From: Stichopus chloronotus
Lineage: Eukaryota > Echinodermata > Holothuroidea > Aspidochirotida > Stichopodidae
DNA: 64,000 nt
Direction: 5' to 3'
Assembly (NCBI GenBank): GCA_021234535.1
Contig: CM037838.1
Span: 18,979,009 to 19,043,008 of the forward strand
Shown here one piece after another: positions 1 through 14,179 of this stretch. Numbering within the stretch: position 1 is the stretch's first letter; the number at the start of each line of letters is the position of its first letter. Position numbers and translations under genes: made by a program. Below the pieces are notes generated by a model. The model did not search any database. It was not told the DNA's origin and saw nothing but the letters and a program-made list of their open reading frames with translations.

Positions 1-440
1 GATAGATTCAGAGAAGCAGCAGCACAGGTTATCGCATCATCATCACCTTCGTTAACAATGACACAAACAGGCGACGACAAGCCGCATTGAGGATCGATGT
101 TGGTGTGCAACCTAATTCAAGTCCATGTTTATCACATTAATTTGATTCCTGTTAGCTAAAAAGTCACATTCGGAGATGAGGATGAGAAAATTAGTAGCGT
201 TGGTGAACAACGTTGTATGCCACCATGTATCAGTCTAACGAATAAATTCAGCCAGAATGGATATCTGTGCTGAAGTTGAAGGTCGTGCGACATACATCTG
301 GGAAAAGAGAAGTTGCAAAGTAAACCCTTGAATGAAAATCCGTCAGAGTTTTGTTGATATATATTACCTGTTTTTGAGATATTACTTTCCAAAGTTTTAT
401 AAAAATGTAAAACAGATGCCTGGTGTCATATTTCTTTTGT

Positions 441-496
441 TAAATATATATATGTGTATATATGTGTATATATATGTATATATATATATATATTTT
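441..496. repeat. (TA)n / TATGTG microsatellite
   Basis: An alternating TA tract interrupted by TGTG steps. Confidence 0.9.
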
Positions 497-520
497 TGTT
501 ACATATATTGCCTCTAAATT

Positions 521-855
521 TCTTAATTACTGAGTTTCACGTTGATAAGTGATATCCATATTTCTGAAGAAAAAAAAATATTAGTTTCCAAAATAAAACC
601 CTCTGGGTATATAAACTTCTCAAATGTCCTTGAAATAAAGGTGAAGTAAACAAAGGATTTACATGAGACATATCATATGAGTCCATCTCTTGGCGTCACA
701 AATTTGCATAGTTAGCCAATGTTTATTCATGATGCAGCTGTGAGATACTAATTTACCTGTAAAATTGTCAATCTTCTATGGATTATGATGGAATTTGTGG
801 CTATATGTAACATTTACAATAGTCAAAAATGTCACAGGACCTTTAAATGTATGGC
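521..855 (-). repeat. Dispersed repeat family 1, copy 1 (inverted)
   Basis: On the minus strand it contains the family core CATGAATAAACATTGGCTA and GAGGGTTTTATTTTGGAAAC, and aligns along its length with the copy at 16.2 kb. Confidence 0.85.
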
Positions 856-2064
856 CTGCAGGTTTACATTACTTTGTCTGATGAAGGATTAAGAGCAACA
901 ACAGTGCAAGAGGCATGGAGACAGGTATAGGCAAGGACTATGCATTATTAACTATTATCCTGAAACGTGATAGCTAGCAAAATACAAAGCAAAGAAAACA
1001 ATAGTATGGTGGTATTTGATAGAGTCAGACAGAGCTAATTCACACTTAGTAGAGTGCCACCATTGGCTACCGCGCAGTGTACCGAGAAATTTTTTGCTAC
1101 AGAAGCTTCCCAGATTGCAGAAAAATTGGCACTTCTCGGACCCTGTTTGAGGCATCCAGACAGTTCATCTTGAGATCTCATGTTTCAAACATTTTACTCT
1201 TCAAAACGAATGAAGGTGATTGATAGTTTATAAAAATTGCTTGTCCAGTTTTGCAGAGGGCCACACAAATATTTAGGAGGATAGTTCCCCTTGCCCCTCT
1301 CTCCCATAGAACTGCCTCTGGACAAAGTTATAGAACAAATTTCCACATCATTATGTAACAACGCAGATCTCAACTGCAGTTTTCTGATGATCATGTCCAC
1401 CAAAATTCTTATGCAATCGATTAAAAGTGATGTCTGCACATGCAAAAAGTATTAAAAAACAATGAAATTTTACGCCAAAAAGTATAATTTGTAATTGCAT
1501 TATTCAGACTATTTGAAAAGACAAACAGGTTTTCAGGGGATAAATTCCTCCATATAATTTCAAATTCTTCTTACATTATGAACAATGTGTAAAATGTGAT
1601 AATTTAGTGGTTGACTGTTTTCATTCAACGTAAACCATGCAGTAGTCTTTAAATGAGCAAATGGGCAAGTGCAACAGTAATGAATATTCAGTAGGTCAAA
1701 ATAACAACTGATCGCTGACAACTATATTGAAGGGATGATCAGTTCGTTTTTCTTTCCACATTAAAATAGCGCTTCATTTCACTAATTACTACAGTTCCCC
1801 CTACCGATCAAGGAGATATGACTTAAGTGTGTTTCTGATGCACAGGTGAGAACTGTATTATTGCATGTTCATCACAAGGGTGCGATTACTTCATACAGGA
1901 AGAATTGTTAATTTTCAAATTTAAGTTTCTCTTTCTGTTTTTCAGTTTGCGACTTCCATTGCTTTCCCTGAAGAAGTAACTGTCGATTCCACTCATTGAA
2001 TGACATCTATATTCTGACCATTAACCTTGCATGCATAAATGTACATCTAAAAACAAAGAAAAGC

Positions 2065-2489
2065 TTAAAGGCGCGTTCACACTACAACGATATCGGATAG
2101 GATTACGATCCGATTTTTTTTAATTTTTAGTAAATATCTTATCCATCTCTGATCGGAAAGAAACAAAAATGTGTCAACTTGTGTAAAGATATGATTTGTA
2201 CCAGAAGACTACAAAAATGAACTGTTATCTAATTATTTCGTGACGTCACACTGACAGAAGGCTTCTATCGGACGCTCGTGGTCCGATAAAAGCCATCTGT
2301 CGGTGTGACGTCACGAAATAATTAGTATAAATTTAATTTTCTCGGTCATACGATACAAATCATTTATTTACACACGTTGGCAAATTTTTGGTTCTTTCCG
2401 ATCAGAGATGGAGAAGATATTTACCAAAAACGAAAAAAATCGGATCGTAACCCCGATCCGATATCGTCGCAGTGTGAACGCGCCTTTAA
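2065..2489. mobile_element. Fold-back (near-perfect palindrome) DNA element with TTAA ends, non-autonomous
   Basis: Two arms of about 205 bp are inverted copies of each other around a 7-base spacer (GCTCGTG). Termini are TTAAAGGCGCGTTCACACT on the left and its inverse on the right. Arms share ATATCGGAT, ACGATCCGATTTTTTT, CATCTCTGATCGGAAAG and CTAATTATTTCGTGACGTCA. TTAA at both edges is compatible with the target duplications of piggyBac or Kolobok elements. No coding capacity. Confidence 0.85.
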
Positions 2490-3018
2490 GAGTTAAGATA
2501 TCCCTTTCTTCACCATTTTTTTACCATACACACACCAACCACCTCAAGCAATCAGCCTCAGTGGTGGTAAGATATCAGAGTTTGAATATAATTTGCAAAA
2601 CAATGATGCAATGTTAAAGTGCAAACACAGCTTAATTATCTGCAATTAATGTGCTTTTGCAAATTTTATTTGCACCAAATTGCATTTTGAGACTTTGTAA
2701 CAAAGATCTCTGTCAAATGATAAAATTTATGTAGGTCTAGCAATCTGGACAGGCATAACTGGCATGACAAGTTGAAATATATTCTAGTCCTAAGTTATTA
2801 TGCACTAAACACTTCCTGGGTAGACATGAACAAAATGCCTTGACCAGCTCACAACCTAATCTGTTTAAAAATTCCCCAAGGACCACTTACAGAGAAAAGT
2901 ATTTATAACCAAAGAGGAATGCCCTATTAAACAATAATCATGTACACAGTGTAAACTGCATGCCAGACAGCACAATCACACACACACACAATTAATGCAG
3001 CAGCTAGCATGCAAGATT

Positions 3019-3030
3019 CCCCCCCCCCCC
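3019..3030. repeat. Poly(C) tract, 12 bases
   Basis: One of many long G/C homopolymers in the window. Confidence 0.95.
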
Positions 3031-4029
3031 ATCACCATAAATGAACACGAGCAGTCACGTAGCACTGCCTGCCGGCCTACTTAGTACAGTGCCTGCAAAA
3101 CTAATAGACCTGACAATCCATGCTGATTGGGCCAGCATCCACTTTTAAACTCATGCATTATGCATGAATCTGCCCTTGAGTCCAAAAAACGTGACCAAGT
3201 TCTACTCTGATGAATTTGACTCTAAAAATTATTTAGGTTACTTCCTCCTCTGACATGGGGAAGTGGGTACAGGTACAAAGTCAGGGATTGTCCAAGGAAG
3301 GTCATCAATTACTGGTTGAATGACAGGGCGATCTTCTAGTTGGAGATGTAAATACAGACAGGTTCTTCCGGCCATATATAATCATTTGTTACGATCTGTT
3401 GCACCTATCGGTGAAATACATGCAGGCTTGAGAGTCATAATCATTGACAGAGGTATTTTGGTTTCATTACGACCTCACCATGCGCTTCTGAACCAGAGTG
3501 TATTCACAATGTGTTTAAAGGGAAATAAAATGTTTAGAATACATCAACAACCTTGCATGCAAAGAAAATAGCTTTAATCATTGTTATAGCGTTAATTGTT
3601 GTTAAAATAGCTTTAATCGTCAGTCCCATGAGTAAACATCTGCAAAAGCCTACTCGAAGCATTATGCATATGATGAGCAACGGAAGATTCATCATTTGAA
3701 TTTTGGAAAGTTCTGGTAAACAAATTGTTGTTGAGTAATAACTAACTGTATTTCTATCTGTGAGAAGCTGATTTCTTGAGGAGAGGGCCACTGTTTTCCG
3801 TTTTAACCATTAACTTGAATGTTCATAGACAACAAGAAAATGCCAACTATTTTTCAGAACATTTTTCAACTGGATATCAGATTTAGTTTTCTCTCATTAA
3901 TCCCAGGCTAAACACAGTGAAGGAAAAATATTTAGGTATAGTCATCAACCAATCTGACTAACGTACAGCGTAAGCTGAACAGGAGCCAAGCTTCTTACTG
4001 AAAAAGTGGGAGTTAATGGCATGTTTAGC

Positions 4030-4390
4030 CCCCCAATAGTTGCCAAGTGCTTCAGAATAAATGAATGAGGATGCTTAATTTATTATAATTCTTCTATCAT
4101 CTCAATTGGCTATCTCATAATTGCATTGCCATTGTGAATAATTTAGTTTCTCATTAAATGACAAATTACAGATACGAGCCACCTATTTCAAGGATGGGCA
4201 GGCTACATGTACCGTACATGCATACAGCTAAAAACACTCAGGCGGTGCCATTTCTGCTGACTACCCGGAGGGCTTTGTAAAGCCAAAAATGTTTTGGTAC
4301 GTTGAGCACCAACTGATGGTGGCACCCTGCTTCTTAAGATAATCCTGCTGGCTCTCATTTCTCCCACCCTCACCCTCCAATATATTTTAC
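4030..4390 (+). repeat. Dispersed repeat family 2, copy 1
   Basis: It contains the family blocks TTTATTATAATTCTT, TTTCAAGGATGGG and CCAACTGATGGTGGC in the same order as the copies at 40.9, 41.5, 43.7 and 47.5 kb. It is the most diverged copy. Confidence 0.7.
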
Positions 4391-4784
4391 ATGACATCTT
4401 ATGTAAAGAATGAGGAAGCCTGGTCCTGCATGCCTATCATGGTAGTTTGTGAGTCCCTATAATTCAGGGTCTTCTCGATGTTTCCAGCGTTCATTGTTCT
4501 CAGGGTTTGACGTTCCCTGTTTTTGTATTATTTCAAAGGTTGCCGATGAGTACAAGGTTTGTTATTCTCAGGGTTTAATGTTCCCAACAGTGACAGCAAC
4601 AGTGACAGCACCAAGGGGGAGGGTAGCATGGGTACATTTATCCCCAGTCAGAACCTTCCCCCCCCCCAGTTGTATCCAACTCAACTGAAGTGAGCTCGCA
4701 AATACATACACGTATATGCCCTGTTTATATTCATCATTTTACATTTACCTTTCTGTTCTAGGGAGTCCATGAGACTTAATTTTC

Positions 4785-4890
4785 CACCCAGTGATAAGCT
4801 AAAACCTCAGAGCTTCCAGGGGCTTTTCCCCCTGGACCCCCAACAGACTTTGCCTCTGGACCCTACAAGGGATTGTAATCTTTCATATTT
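4785..4890 (-). repeat. Family 1 GC-rich head, inverted copy
   Basis: On the minus strand it reads GGGTCCAGAGGCAAAG... GGGGGTCCAGGGG...AAGCCCC then a GGTTTTA block. The same head precedes the family 1 bodies at 13.6 and 16.1 kb. Confidence 0.7.
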
Positions 4891-5109
4891 GAAGTGTTCT
4901 GTCCTGACTTACTTTTTCACCCAGAGATATGATGAAACCCCAGTTTCCATGAGTTCTGCCCACTGGACCTACACCACTGCCTTGTCCACCGGACCCCATT
5001 GGGGGTCCTTAGTTCTCATCTTATCAACTTCACAGAAGAATAGCTGAAAGAATTAAAACTGTTTGGAAAATGTTTACTTTAAACAAAATTATACCTATCC
5101 TGAGACCTC

Positions 5110-5230
5110 TCACCCAGAGATAATGCTAAAACCTCAGAGCTTCTGGGGCTTCACCCCCTGGACCCCACCAGGATTTTGTCCCTGGACCCCACCAGGGATC
5201 CCTAAGACAGGATCTTGGACCCAACTGGGT
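5110..5230 (-). repeat. Family 1 GC-rich head, second inverted copy
   Basis: About 330 bp after the previous copy and similar to it (AAAACCTCAGAGCTTC on the plus strand in both), suggesting a local duplication. Confidence 0.7.
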
Positions 5231-8200
5231 AAGCAAAATTTTTGCCTCCCCCCATCATTCCTTTTGCCCCCCAAATCTAAAATCCCATTGACACCACTGG
5301 TTCCCAGAAATATCATTGTAACCCTAGTGGTCCACTGTTCCACAGGTTCAACGTTCACAAGGCTTGATGTTCCCAAGGTTTGATTCTCTGGAACATTGAC
5401 ATAACCCCTATATTTCAACCTGTCGGATGTCTCTAACATATATCTGGAAAACTGACAATTCTTTGTGAAACATTTCATCCTTAGCTTGGTATCCTTAGCT
5501 TCCCTTCATGCAGTTAAGTTCCATAAATTCAAAACTATTTCCATAGGGAAAGCAGGGATCGCATGCCCCGAGGTCTCTAAATGTGTCGTATGTAGAATAA
5601 CGTTCAGGTTTTTCGTCATCTCTGACCAATATTAGTGGCATCATCTGTAATATCATGTCTGTGTTTTTTAACTGCAGTTCTCATGATACAGTGTAATGGT
5701 GTTTGTTTGAATCTAGCAGTTTCCGCTTCAGGTAATTTCTTATATTTCTCGATCTAGACATTCCGGTGCAAGGTTTTTTCTGGCACACGGATTCTACTTC
5801 AGCTTCAGATACATCAATGTTTCTCTGTTCATGGTACAAAACAAGCTAGAAGGGAGGGCTGGGGTGGAGACTTGATGTCGGACTATTGCTTTTGCCCCCG
5901 GAAGCTCCTGGGTTTTAACGCCTCAGAGGCCCCAGGAAGACTGCTTTAAGGGGTAAAATACAGAGGTAATGTTGTAGGGTATTGACATGATTATACGCTT
6001 AGCAAAGGCTCTTTTGAGCACAAAACTCTTTATCAAGTTGCACTGGAGGACTGAAATTGAACAATTCTAGAGCAACGATGTACCGTTAAGTTTTAAAAGG
6101 CAGGTATCAACTCAGGGTTATCCCCGGTAACAAAAATGTGAGTTCGAAGACCATTACATGACTTGCAAGGTGGCTGGAGATAACCAGAAAATTTTCAACA
6201 CGTATCTGTAGACTGAACATTGGGGAGGATGATTACATTGACCATCCTCCTTAGTCAAATATTGGGGGGGATATATCTTCCCCATCCCCCAAGGATCTAC
6301 GCCTATGGCTGTTTACACATCTTCAAAATTTCTTAATATATCGTCCGATACATTCATAGTTTAAACGTGTAATTTTCATTGTGTTCACATCCAATATACC
6401 AATACATGAGTTACACCATTACCATGAGTGCCTGTGGTGTAAAACCCATCTTTTTAACATCTGCAAGGACAAACGCAATCAGTTCACTGAATTGGATCAA
6501 CCTTAAATTTTCCACGACTAAACATTGAAAATGAATGCGATGATAGCAAGAACATGTTTAATTGACTGAATTCTTCATATGTGTAACTGCATTCATCAAT
6601 TAATTACTGGGATTTGTGAGAATTCTCGTTAAGAGCCAGCAGTTTAAACTTGCCAAGGAGTTCAAGAGAGAGTTCACTTAACCCAGAGACAGTTCAATTT
6701 ATCCAGAGGAGGAACCTACAATTATGAGGAGGATAACTTTTAACGATGGACTGTGCACAGCATTGTGAATATTCCATGACAGCTTAGTGGTGAATTTGAG
6801 TGCAACATAACCAACCATAAGCCTTCCCACTTGCTTGAAGTAACACAGATATGCAGACCTACAGCTTTCCTATATCCAACTTCAATAGGCATCATCATTG
6901 TGGCAAACTGTGGTGGGCAGCTCACCACAAACTTCCTCCCATTCATGACATTCTTGTGGTTTAAATGACTCCCACAAAGGGTGAAAATCCAAAGTTCACG
7001 CAGCAGTGACTTTTCTTCCCCCCCCTATTTTTTTCTTGTGGCAGCCGAACACAACAAAGTTGATTGTACAACACTGACATACCTGGGACATAGCCTGGTA
7101 TAGTGGGAGTACTATTGTATTTAAATCTTGGTAACCAATGACTACAAGCAGTATCTGTCATAACTTCTCCATTAGAGTATTCTGGGATTTGGATTACTTA
7201 GGAAGTACAGAGTACAAAGGGAACATGTGTGGGCATGATAGATTGCTGTGTACATAGTGCTTCAGTGGACCAAACACATACATGCTGTCTGTAAAGGGAG
7301 AGCTAAAAAAGGGGTGGGGGAGACAAAATGTTGTGTAATAGAATAGTAATCTGCATGGACTCACACACCAGAGATATCTCTAACCAGTGCAACATATATC
7401 TTCTTGATCATGGTGCTAAAAACAAGCTTTGCAGAAGGAACGCTGTTGGTTGAAGGTCATCAGTGTTTACCTGCAAAGATTAGATTAATGACCTTTGACC
7501 AAACAACATTCCTTGCTCAAGCTAAGGCAAAGTATAAAACACATCGAATATTATCTATGGGACAACGACACGAAGAAAACTTACGAAAATTAACAGCTTT
7601 TTATTCTCTAATGACTGACATTTTGACGTAGCTTGCCATCGTAATGGCAGATCATATTTCACCATAAATCTGTTAAGGAGATATGCTTGTACCCAATTTG
7701 GAGGTAGAAGGTGCAAAAAAAAAAAATATGTAAATGTATGTAACAACTGCCTATCCTCCTTCATGACAATAACATAGTTTAAAAGCCTCATACCAAAATT
7801 CAAACTGACCAGGCTGCGAAGTGTTTTAAACTTTCTTGCAAACGCCCGAGGCTGATCAAATATCAGGGCCAACATTGGACTTCAAAGCATATTCAACACC
7901 CATCAGACATATATGTCAGTTTTTATATAGAACGAGTTCATGAAACAAGCCCACGTGCCTTTGATCATAAAAAAATACAATTTTGGCCAATTTTATTGTC
8001 AGCTGATGGTAAGTGCTACAGGCAGCTGTTATTTGGTTTGGCTTCTTAAAATCACTAGAGGGTGAACAACGGTTCCTAGTGACTTAAACATGCATCTCTA
8101 CATCGTAGAGACATTTCCTAGTGACATTGTTTAAAATTAAGGACACATCCTACAATGATCATTTTTTTTTTCTAGTTATTAATTTTCAAACTTTAATTCC

Positions 8201-11200
8201 AAACTATTTACAAACTATTTTACTTTGAATCATAACAGCCATTTTGCACCTTAAAGCCTTGTTCAATTTGGTAACTAAAAGCCATGATCAATTAAATCCA
8301 GGACCATACTTCCTTATGATTCTTCCCCAAGTTGACATGCCAAACTTTGCTTTACACAGTACAGAATTAATAATCCTTTGCCTCTTTTTCTCCAAACTTT
8401 CACTCACACTGTCCTACACTTTCCACTCATTTTACAAGCAATTACGTTCAATTCCGCCTAAAAGCCATGCATCAACAGAGTGAATGTGAAACCAATTCAC
8501 AGAAAAAAGGGCCACTGTGTCAAGGATGATAAAAGCTCTCTACTACAAGCATGACCTCTGAAAATATTCAGGATATATGATGCAATACCAGCAGCTTGGC
8601 TTTTCGTGCTATTTGAGCAGCTCGAGCTTGCTGGCCGGGTGGTTCAGCACTGAGTCACGCAGTGCTGTATCACAGGCAAAGAATGGCGAGGGATGAATAG
8701 CTGTCTGGGTAAACAAAGGACCCTGGCAATTCCAACAGTTGAATCTCACACCCAAATACTGCTGTCACGCAACCGTGCGGTCGCCACGGCATCTCTGCGG
8801 AGGTCTGTTGAGTAAAGTTGAATTTGGTAGTGCAGGCAGGAGGCATGGCAGCAGATGTATGAAGCTGCAAGGATTTCATAACAAATTTAGAATTTGACAG
8901 TGGTTTTGTCTGATTCTATGTACCCTGGCACACACATGGATACTTTAAAATGAGCTGGATGAATACAATGTCTTTGGTTTTCACAGACGACGTGTACTAT
9001 ATTTAACGTCCGTAAAACGTCCAGATACGAAAGTTAATTCTATGCTGGATATGAACTGAAATTTTCTTGATAGAGGAAAGAGACATATGTATGTGCTAAC
9101 CTGCTGGGAAGATGGAGTGGGAATGGTTGAAAGGAGAAATAGGTGATTTCCTTTCTGAAAAAAAAAGAAAGATATTAACTCGGTCAATTTTGTAGCTGTT
9201 TCTCCCTTACTTTTCTAACTCATCTTTTTTGTATTTTCTAGTTTCTGTTTCCCTTCTTTGACTGACTTTATCCTTTTGACTTAAACATCTCTTAGCCCAG
9301 CTGTTGGTCTCCCAGTTACCATATGTAGTTAGCCTAGGGGATTCCAATCTATTAGAGTGGCATGAGAACTGCTTTCCGCAACCAATCTCACACCCTCATC
9401 TTCTTTTATTGATCAGAAACACTATATACTACTGAAGTACATCTCAAAATTGACATACTTACAAAACAACTTGCACTTTGCTACCTCTTCTTTTGACATT
9501 ACACGCGCAGTAGTCCCGGTTTACAATAAATGCACATATTCAAGTTAACGTAACTGTTATTTCTTTGAAATACAAGAACCAAGTTCAATGGCCAAATTTT
9601 CCTTCAGATTCCCGCACATTTTTTCCCCTTGGTAATAAGGCAATCAAGACAGACATTTGCTTGAATGTGCTGTAAGTACAGTACCATGCCATTAAAAAAC
9701 AAAAACCATGCCACAATGCGACAATGTGACCTTCACTCTTAAACAAGCTTGCAGCCAGAATTTTTTTTTTGGGGAGGGAGGGGTGGGGGAGTAGTGGGCA
9801 CCGTGTGATTGACTGACATCCTGGTGGGGTATAAGGAGAGGGGTGTGTAGCCTCCACCAGTCTGCTTTGGAAAAAAAAAATTACTAAGTACATATTTTTA
9901 ACTACATATAGGAAAGCTTTCTATTTTGCTGTGAATTTATATGTGCTCTGAAAAACAGATTCCTACTTTTTTTTGGGGGGGAGGGGGACTTTTTTGGAGG
10001 ACATGTGTCTTAGCCACAGCTACATCCTTCAGCATTCCTCTTTTATAGCAATTATTTATGATATCAATCACAAGATCTTGACCCAATTTGATTATCTGCA
10101 AACCAGCACCAATGAATCTGATCTTCATATCTGCTAATTCAATTGGTTGTGAAACATATCTATACCTGACCAATTGGCTCTCTACATTTTTCAGTCACAC
10201 TATAGTAACTCTACAACAACAGTTTTATTCATAAGTTTACTTATGTACAAAACATATGGAGACAGATTACAGGATACTTTCATTTTGGTAGGTCAGACCG
10301 TATGTTGTTACCCTCACTGAAAAAATTGGTCAGGATTTATTAATCACTTTTAAATATAATTATTTTATATATGTAAACAAATAGCTTCCCTTCATCATTC
10401 TGGTGTTGGGGTTCCTTTTCACCCTGCTTCCCTTGAAATTGGGAATAAAATCTATAAACTTGGAATTACTAAATGGCAGTTAAGGTTGGCTGCATGACTG
10501 AGTATGCACAAAGTCCATCAGGCCAAGGAAAGAAAAAAAAAAAAGACTAGTTTCTTGCACATATTTTCCAAAAAAAATTGGATGTTACATGCGGTTACCG
10601 GAAAGGTCCATTGGCTACTGAAAACAGATTCTACATGCCTCACCACTGTATCAATGAGTGCTATGTAGCAGCTTAGACATTGCTACAGACTTGGAGAGAT
10701 GATTTCCGCAGTTGGGACAAGACATTTTCCGTTGAAAAGTTACGGGAAAAAAAAATCATGCAGTGGGGGGGGGGGGGGGAGCATGTGGGCAGGGACGAGA
10801 AACTAGTAGTTTTTTTTTTTTTCTTTTCTTGGCCTTAGACTTCTTTTCTAAACCACATTTACAAATATCACACTCAACCTGCATTTCCAATTTAGATTAC
10901 AAAACATATGGTTGCCTTTGAAAACTAGACAAGTTTGATTCTGATCAATAGTGACTTGCCCAAACGTCTCTTGCCCTTTGTTCACCCCCTTCTACTAATC
11001 AAGTATACCAGCTCAGAGCTTACGCTACAAAACCTGACATCTCATAGTGAATATGCACAACTGATACAGGTGACAACTGAGCTGAAATTAATATTCACAC
11101 TGTACTAAACACCTAGTCAGATATGAAAGACGATCAGGTACACACAACTGCACGATCCTGTTGAAATTCATGTACACGGTAATCTGTTATGTTAAATCCA

Positions 11201-13264
11201 TCAATACAGACCCGCCAGCATTTACCACCAGCCAGCGCTGATTCACTGCTTATCTCTGACACACCTCAAGCCACACTGGTAGATGCACACATATGTTGCA
11301 CTTACATCACAACTATTAGCCTTTGCTCAAAAAAAATATCATCAACCTGTAACCTACAATATATCTCACGATGTTTACTGTTTGGATTTTGTACCACTCA
11401 CTGCAATGCTACTACTCTTACTACGTAGCTGTGACATGAATTGCTCACACACATATGGCTCAGTCCACTACATGGTGTGTATGTGTATGTATTGTTTTGG
11501 TGTACAGTTGTCACTTTCAGCAGGGGAAAGGTTACTGAACTATTTCATAGTAAATCAACTCCACCCTAAAGGCCTTCCTGTTGTCATCAAATTGAGGGCG
11601 CTGATCTTGAAAATGATTTTCTAAACCTTAACAGCAACCGTCACACACCGAACCATTACTGGGGGAGAAAGGTTTATGGTGCTTAGTTGATAAGCTGACA
11701 TTATTTGTATCGAAGACCAAAAATATTTATTACAGCAACATCTTTGACTTTTCAAATGATTTTCGCTGTGATACAGATTTGTTTGATTGAAATCAAGTCG
11801 ATTCAAGTCCCGACTTAAAATCATAATTGAAAAAAAAATCATGATTTAGATTGATTTATGTGATTAAAGTGAAACAAATTGATCTAAATCATGCTTTAGA
11901 AAAGGAAGAAAACAAAGCCATCACCAAACCTGCTGTACTATGCACTCTTCAATGACCATTATCTATTTAACAGAATCTGCCAGAAGCGTGCAGATCTGGT
12001 CCACTTGACTGAGTTCACATACAATTTCTGGCCACACTAGTAGCAGAATTACTAAGTGACCCGGGCCTCAAAACTCTTGTGTGAAAGAGATGAAGATAAA
12101 TGCAATCCTGCAGACGGAAGTGATGGTGAAATCTGAAATATGGCAATACATTGATTCCAAATGATTCCACAATTCATGCAATATATCGTACGTGAAAGCT
12201 CTTTTCGGACCAGTTGTTTTACCAGTCAGACCTGCCAGATTTTAATAAATTTCCTGGAGATATTACACCGTCTAGAATGCGGTACTTATAACTGCAATAA
12301 TATGAGCCAAACCTTTTGCAGAGCAGATCGAGTGTCAGTATTGCGCTAAAATGAATTTCCCGGTATAACCATCAGTCTTCAAGTACCACTGACAGAGAAT
12401 GAGATCAATCTTGTTTCCCGCTATAACACACTTCCAAAAAACACAATGTCAAAAATGACATTGTCTCTGCAGGCTTTTGAGATATTTTATCTAAACTTCT
12501 ATTCTAATTTGGTGTCATGTAACAGAGAGGCGCTCCTCGATACACCCCCTCTTTTCTATATCCGTACGATAATTCCGGTTAATGGTCGAGAAGGTGCCAG
12601 TCTTGAAGATCCACTTCACGATAGTGCAACCTCCATCCAGGACTTCAATTCCAATTGCACTTTAAAAAAATATGACGAAGAGTTCAAATATGTAGGATGA
12701 GGAAGTAACCCACGCTCTCATCTTAAATTCTGTTGTGGCTTCCTCCATTAATGGCTTTCAAGGAAGGAAAAAAATGGAAGTGATTAAATATTTTAAGACA
12801 GTAACTCATATCACCTCCAGCTATATTTTTGGCTTGGGGATAGCAAAATTCTCAACTAGTTCTGAGTTACAAGTGGCCTTTGAAAGGAAATTCAAGAGAT
12901 GCAGAGTAGCTCCTTATACACAGCAGATCCATTATTTGATTACACAGTGGAGCAATTTTAGACAGGCTGTGGGAGGGACTAGATGTAAGTGGTTGGGAAA
13001 AATTGAAGTTGTCTGGGGGGATGACTTTTTGTCTTTAATTACATATGGTTTGATACAAGGGTGTGCTCTATTTTGGTTTGAAACGAACATAGCAATGAGA
13101 GCATCCGAATACTCCATCCATTCTGACGACGTCACTGCCAGAGAGCAATAATATGCTTCATCTGAAGAGATACCACAAGTTACCCATTAAATGTTAGTGG
13201 AATACATGCTACAATAGGGGGCAACGTAGTGGAGTCACACAGAGAACAGACCAGTAGTAATAAT

Positions 13265-13580
13265 TCAGACCCTTCAATAGTGTTTTTATGATGCTGTAAG
13301 CAAACTACAAAAGTGTGGAGGAACCCTGTGGCTTACATAATACAACTTTGTGTCAGGTGACAACACTTTTATATCACAATTGGTTATCTTGTTTTGCAAG
13401 GTCAATGCAGACAGAAAAACCATTGCTCTTGGACAAATTGGACCAAAACTGCCATCTAACTGTGACTCAGGCAGGCATCGACCCATGGACTTCTGAGTTG
13501 CTAGGCTTAATAGCTTCAAACGCAATCGATATCGTTATGCAATCGACCATAGCACCAGTGTGGCCAACTGGATAAAACAA
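13265..13580 (-). mobile_element. tRNA-derived SINE-like element, family D, copy 1
   Basis: On the minus strand a degenerate tRNA-like head at about 13470-13575 is followed by a body ending in AAGTTGTATTATGTAAGCCA. The whole is similar to the element at 52.6-52.95 kb. Not a functional tRNA. Confidence 0.65.
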
Positions 13581-13619
13581 AGGTGAACTACTAAAACTAC
13601 CAATCATGACTCATGGTAC

Positions 13620-14160
13620 AGGTCTGTCAAGGGTGGGTCCAGGGCCCCTGGTGGGGTCCAGGGACAAAGCATTGGTGAGGGCACAGGGGGAAAGCCCCAA
13701 AACCCCCAGGGTTTTATGGTATTAGTGATGCAATAAAATCATTTTAGAGGTTTTGTGATATGGAAACGACACTTTGGAGTATTGGCAGTATTATCAAAAA
13801 TGCTGACTAATAGCCAAAAATTCCATCACAGTACATCAAATATTGACAAATTTCAAGACGAATTCCTGTCTTTTACCTGCATCATGAATAAACATTGGCT
13901 ACATGTGGAAATTTGTGACGTTAACAGAGGGACTCGCATGGTATGTCTAACATTAATCTTTGTTTTAAATTTATGTCAAGGACAATTGAGAATTTTATCT
14001 TGCAACGGTTTGGAAGGATCATGTATTTTCTTTTTTGCAAATATTGATATCACTTATCAATGTGAAACCAGTAATTAGGAGATAATATATATATTGCCTA
14101 ACAACTGACACTGTACAACACTCCACATCATCATATTTGCATTTCACAGAACTTTGAAAA
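13620..14160 (+). repeat. Dispersed repeat family 1, copy 2 (head and body)
   Basis: A GC-rich head (GGTGGGGTCCAGGGACAAAG) is followed by GGGTTTTATGGTATTAGTGATG and the AT-rich body with CATGAATAAACATTGGCTA, then a CTGACACTGTACAACACTCC tail block. Confidence 0.85.
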
Positions 14161-14179
14161 GCCACATCTAAACAAGAGT

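Noticed and set aside
5063..5478. Proline-rich open frames on both strands
   Set aside because: They run through the GC-rich head of repeat family 1 and reflect its CCCCTGGACCCC composition.
9937..10173. Minus-strand frame with a plausible-looking stretch (ADMKIRFIGAGLQIIKLGQD)
   Set aside because: It looks more protein-like than its neighbours and has a possible acceptor TTGGTCAG, but no partner exon or known family was found. Worth a protein search, not a call.
12735..13151. Plus-strand open frame of 138 codons
   Set aside because: No recognisable domain, conserved motif or neighbouring exon. Probably chance.
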